Assembly (NCBI GenBank): GCA_017937805.1
Contig: JAGBCX010000054.1
Span: forward strand, 1-33,230
Source: Alistipes sp.
GTDB lineage: Bacteria > Bacteroidota > Bacteroidia > Bacteroidales > Rikenellaceae
Reading direction: 5' to 3'
Length of the DNA stretch: 33,230 bases
Position 1 is the first letter of the stretch; each line of letters starts with the position of its first letter. A model generated the notes under the pieces. The model was not told where the DNA came from. It saw only the letters and a program-made list of their open reading frames with translations, and did no database searches. Position numbers and translations under genes: made by a program. Below are positions 30,849 to 33,230 of this stretch, one piece after another.

Positions 30849-32276
30849 TTACTTTTTGAGTTGTGTTGATTTGTTGTTGCGAACCATCATATAGACCATC
30901 ACACCGGTCAGGGCAACAGTCGCCACGCCACCCCAAACATAAGCCATAGGCACTGCGCCCATGCCGATAAACTGCTTCGACACAAAGACAAATGACGAGC
31001 AAATATAGGTCATAAACACCGCAGGAATTAGGGCAACCCAATAGTTGCTCTTTTCGAGGTGAAGATAGACCACAATACACCACAAAACAACCGATGCCAA
31101 TGCCTGATTTGTCCAAGCGAAGTAGCGCCAAACGACATCAAAATCAACAAAAGTGAGGGCAACACCTGCCGAAAATAGAGGCAACGCGATGGCGAGTCGC
31201 TTCCACTTGGTCTTCTGCTCGATATGGAAGACATCGGCAATAATGAGTCGTGCCGAACGGAACGCCGTATCACCAGAGGTGATAGGGGCTGCCACAACGC
31301 CTAAAACCGCCAAAATGCCACCTACAACGCCAAGCGTGGTGTTCGATATCTCGTTCACCGCCCACGCAGGGGTGTGACCAGCCATAACTGCCGAAACACC
31401 GCCATCTTCATAGAAGAATGCCATCGAAATAGCCGCCCAAATCAGAGCAATGACCGACTCGGAAATCATCGAGCCGTAGAATACGAAGCGGCACTCTCGC
31501 TCATTGTTCACGCATCGAGCCATCAGCGGCGATTGTGTGGCGTGGAAGCCCGAAATCGCACCGCAGGCGATGGTGATAAAGAGCGTTGGCACAAGTGGCA
31601 GATTCTCCTTGTTCACATGGAGGTTTTCGAGCGTCATCTGCGGTATGGTGTAATCTCCAAAGATAAGCACACCGAGCAGGCCAAGTGCCATAGCGACCAA
31701 CGCTACACCAAAGAGCGGATATATTTTACCGATAAGTTTATCGACCGGCAAAAGTGTTGCGATAAAGTAGTAGGCGATGATTATTGCGAGCCACCAATTC
31801 TTCGACAAAATATCGAATTTTGCCGAGAGGATATCGGCAGGACTCACAACAAAGACCACACCCACCAATATCAGCAACAACACCGAGAAGATACGCATAA
31901 AAGCGCCTGCGCCTTTGCCGAGGTAGCGAGCGACTATCTCGGTGATGCTCAAACCTTCGTTGCGCACAAGAATTACGCCCGAGAGGTAGTCGTGCATCGC
32001 CCCCATAAAGATTCCGCCAAAGGTAATCCAAAGGAACGCCACAGGACCATAACACGCTCCGAGAATAGCACCGAAGATGGGTCCCGTACCTGCTATGTTG
32101 AGCAGTTGGATAAGGAACGTGCGCCAACGTGGCATCGGCACATAATCGACACCATCATAGAGTTTTGCGCTTGGCACTTCGGCTTTTGCATCAATCTTGC
32201 AGACCTTTTCGAGGTATTTGCCGTAGGTGAAATAAGCCACAACGAGCAATACAAGACAACAGAGGAAGGTTATCAT
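30849..32276 (-). CDS. cstA: CstA-family transporter
   Basis: CstA proteins are inner-membrane transporters linked to carbon starvation; pyruvate and peptide uptake have been shown for relatives. The 475 residues consist of many hydrophobic helices with CstA signatures near the N-terminus: DGVDYVPMPRWRTFLIQLLN, IAGTGPIFGAILGACYGP, and GAMHDYLSGVILVRN. Later the chain shows SGFHATQSPLMARC and a cluster of helices. It is the short Bacteroidota form, about two-thirds of the Escherichia coli CstA length, lacking the C-terminal extension. It is the first gene of a two-gene leftward operon with the acidic protein. Confidence 0.94.
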   Translation of the reverse strand: MITFLCCLVLLVVAYFTYGKYLEKVCKIDAKAEVPSAKLYDGVDYVPMPRWRTFLIQLLNIAGTGPIFGAILGACYGPVAFLWITFGGIFMGAMHDYLSGVILVRNEGLSITEIVARYLGKGAGAFMRIFSVLLLILVGVVFVVSPADILSAKFDILSKNWWLAIIIAYYFIATLLPVDKLIGKIYPLFGVALVAMALGLLGVLIFGDYTIPQMTLENLHVNKENLPLVPTLFITIACGAISGFHATQSPLMARCVNNERECRFVFYGSMISESVIALIWAAISMAFFYEDGGVSAVMAGHTPAWAVNEISNTTLGVVGGILAVLGVVAAPITSGDTAFRSARLIIADVFHIEQKTKWKRLAIALPLFSAGVALTFVDFDVVWRYFAWTNQALASVVLWCIVVYLHLEKSNYWVALIPAVFMTYICSSFVFVSKQFIGMGAVPMAYVWGGVATVALTGVMVYMMVRNNKSTQLKK

Positions 32277-32307
32277 AATACGGTTAGTTTTTTGTTTTTA
32301 CTAACTG

Positions 32308-32315
32308 CGAAGTTA
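32308..32315 (-). promoter_or_regulatory. Possible -7 box of the cstA promoter
   Basis: On the minus strand TAACTTCG has one mismatch to TAnnTTTG and lies about 31 bases before the cstA ATG. Confidence 0.35.
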
Positions 32316-32414
32316 CAAAAAAATTGTTCTACTTCTCGAAAAAATGGGCGAAAGTTGCGCAAATAGAGGAACTTTTTACAATGTTTGCGGGAGCCAAAAC
32401 CCCTAAATCGGCTC

Positions 32415-32455
32415 AAAAAAAGAAAAACCGACCAGAATCTCTTCCAGTCGGTTTT
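32415..32455 (-). terminator. Terminator of the ppdK gene
   Basis: AAAACCGAC (32424-32432) and GTCGGTTTT (32447-32455) pair. On the minus strand the stem, 20 bases after the ppdK stop, is followed by a long T-rich run. Confidence 0.85.
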
Positions 32456-32474
32456 GTCATATAAAATAGGTATC

Positions 32475-33230
32475 CTACTTCTCCTTCAATGCTGCGTGAG
32501 CCGCTGCCAAGCGTGCGATAGGCACACGGAATGGAGAGCAACTTACGTAGTTCAAACCTGCGTAGTGGCAGAACTCTACCGAAGATGGCTCACCACCATG
32601 CTCACCACAGATACCGCACTTCAAGTCAAGACGAGTAGAACGGCCCTTCATAACAGCCTCGCGAACCAACTGACCTACACCATTGCGGTCGAGAACCTTG
32701 AATGGGTCTGCCTTGATGATGTTCTTGTCGAGATATACAGGCAAGAACTTAGCGATATCGTCACGCGAGAATCCGAGTGTCATCTGAGTAAGGTCGTTAG
32801 TACCGAACGAGAAGAACTCTGCAACCTCTGCAATCTGATTTGCAGTTACAGCTGCACGAGGAACCTCAATCATTGTACCTACGAGGTAGTCAATCTTGTC
32901 GTTACGCTCTGCGAATACCTCGTTAGCGGTCTGGTCGATAACGTTCTTCTGGTAGCGCAACTCCTTGTGGTTACCTACGAGTGGAACCATAATCTCAACC
33001 TTAACAGGGGTACCCGAAGCCTTAACATTCATTGCAGCCTCGATAATAGCGCGTGCCTGCATCTCGGTAATCTCTGGGTAGGTGTTACCAAGACGGCAAC
33101 CACGGTGACCGAGCATAGGGTTAACCTCATGCAACGACTCAACCTTAGCAGCTACCTTCTCGTACGAGATACCCATCTCTGCTGCCAACTCCTTCTGCTC
33201 CTTCTCTGTGTGAGGAACGAACTCGTGCAA
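32475..33230 (-). CDS. ppdK: Pyruvate phosphate dikinase, C-terminal part
   Basis: PPDK interconverts pyruvate, ATP and phosphate with phosphoenolpyruvate, AMP and diphosphate. Only the last 251 codons are in the window; the gene continues off the right edge, and the first visible codon is an internal TTG (Leu), not a start. The part seen is the PEP/pyruvate-binding TIM barrel: [43 protein letters not shown] and the catalytic cysteine in CGICGEHGG. The frame is intact. Codon use points to strong expression. Confidence 0.97.
   Translation of the reverse strand: MHEFVPHTEKEQKELAAEMGISYEKVAAKVESLHEVNPMLGHRGCRLGNTYPEITEMQARAIIEAAMNVKASGTPVKVEIMVPLVGNHKELRYQKNVIDQTANEVFAERNDKIDYLVGTMIEVPRAAVTANQIAEVAEFFSFGTNDLTQMTLGFSRDDIAKFLPVYLDKNIIKADPFKVLDRNGVGQLVREAVMKGRSTRLDLKCGICGEHGGEPSSVEFCHYAGLNYVSCSPFRVPIARLAAAHAALKEK

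Noticed and set aside
31374..32366. 330-codon plus-strand ORF opposite cstA
   Set aside because: Antisense shadow; its charged, repetitive composition is what the complement of a membrane protein gene gives.
1..33230. CRISPR array or complete insertion sequence
   Set aside because: No regularly spaced repeat-spacer pattern was seen and no transposase-like protein is encoded; repeats found are direct pairs or palindromes.

Overview
The window reads as a chromosomal segment of a Bacteroidota member, most likely order Bacteroidales. Rikenellaceae/Alistipes is my best guess, but this is not proven. The support is repeated promoters of the Bacteroidota type (TTTG, about 19 bases, TAnnTTTG), a Bacteroidota-type RNA polymerase omega next to bamD, a short CstA, pyruvate phosphate dikinase, and weak or absent Shine-Dalgarno sites.

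Bases 1 to about 10,660 are accessory DNA. At the left edge is the end of a helix-turn-helix gene of the kind carried by Bacteroidales mobile elements. Next comes a promoter-to-terminator unit with no good ORF (candidate small RNA, about 311-507), a dispersed palindromic repeat, and a terminator. Then follows a large leftward type I restriction-modification operon. In transcription order it runs hsdM, a Fic protein, a 204-residue tail-anchored unknown, a TIGR02391 (HEPN-like) protein, hsdS, a 148-residue tail-anchored unknown, a 41-residue ORF, a small three-helix membrane protein, and hsdR. hsdM and hsdR have roughly host-like composition, while everything between them is much richer in A+T. 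The junctions carry scars: the hsdS start is duplicated around the TIGR02391 gene, and a 49-base repeat plus a copy of the hsdM 3' end flank the fic gene. A 25-codon stump of a maltose acetyltransferase gene lies at the right edge. The nested accessory genes are the best candidate here for an undescribed defence module.

From about 10,750 on, the DNA looks like core genome. It holds aspartate kinase; a convergent lone DUF4435/TOPRIM-like gene; a rightward set of SUI1-type factor, a large secreted metallopeptidase-like/propeller/barrel protein and a bifunctional PBP1A; aspartate-semialdehyde dehydrogenase behind a duplicated leader; bamD, rpoZ, coaBC and recN; a FecBCD-type metal/cobalamin uptake operon; a secreted GH2 glycosidase; tRNA-Glu(UUC); and rpsT with a structured upstream region. 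On the minus strand are cstA with a small acidic partner gene, and the 3' part of ppdK, which runs off the right end.

Functionally, lysC and asd supply the first two steps of the aspartate amino-acid/diaminopimelate pathway. PBP1A builds peptidoglycan, BamD helps insert barrel proteins such as the large protein encoded nearby, and CstA and PPDK both handle pyruvate-level carbon flow. All functions are assigned from sequence reading alone; no database search was possible.
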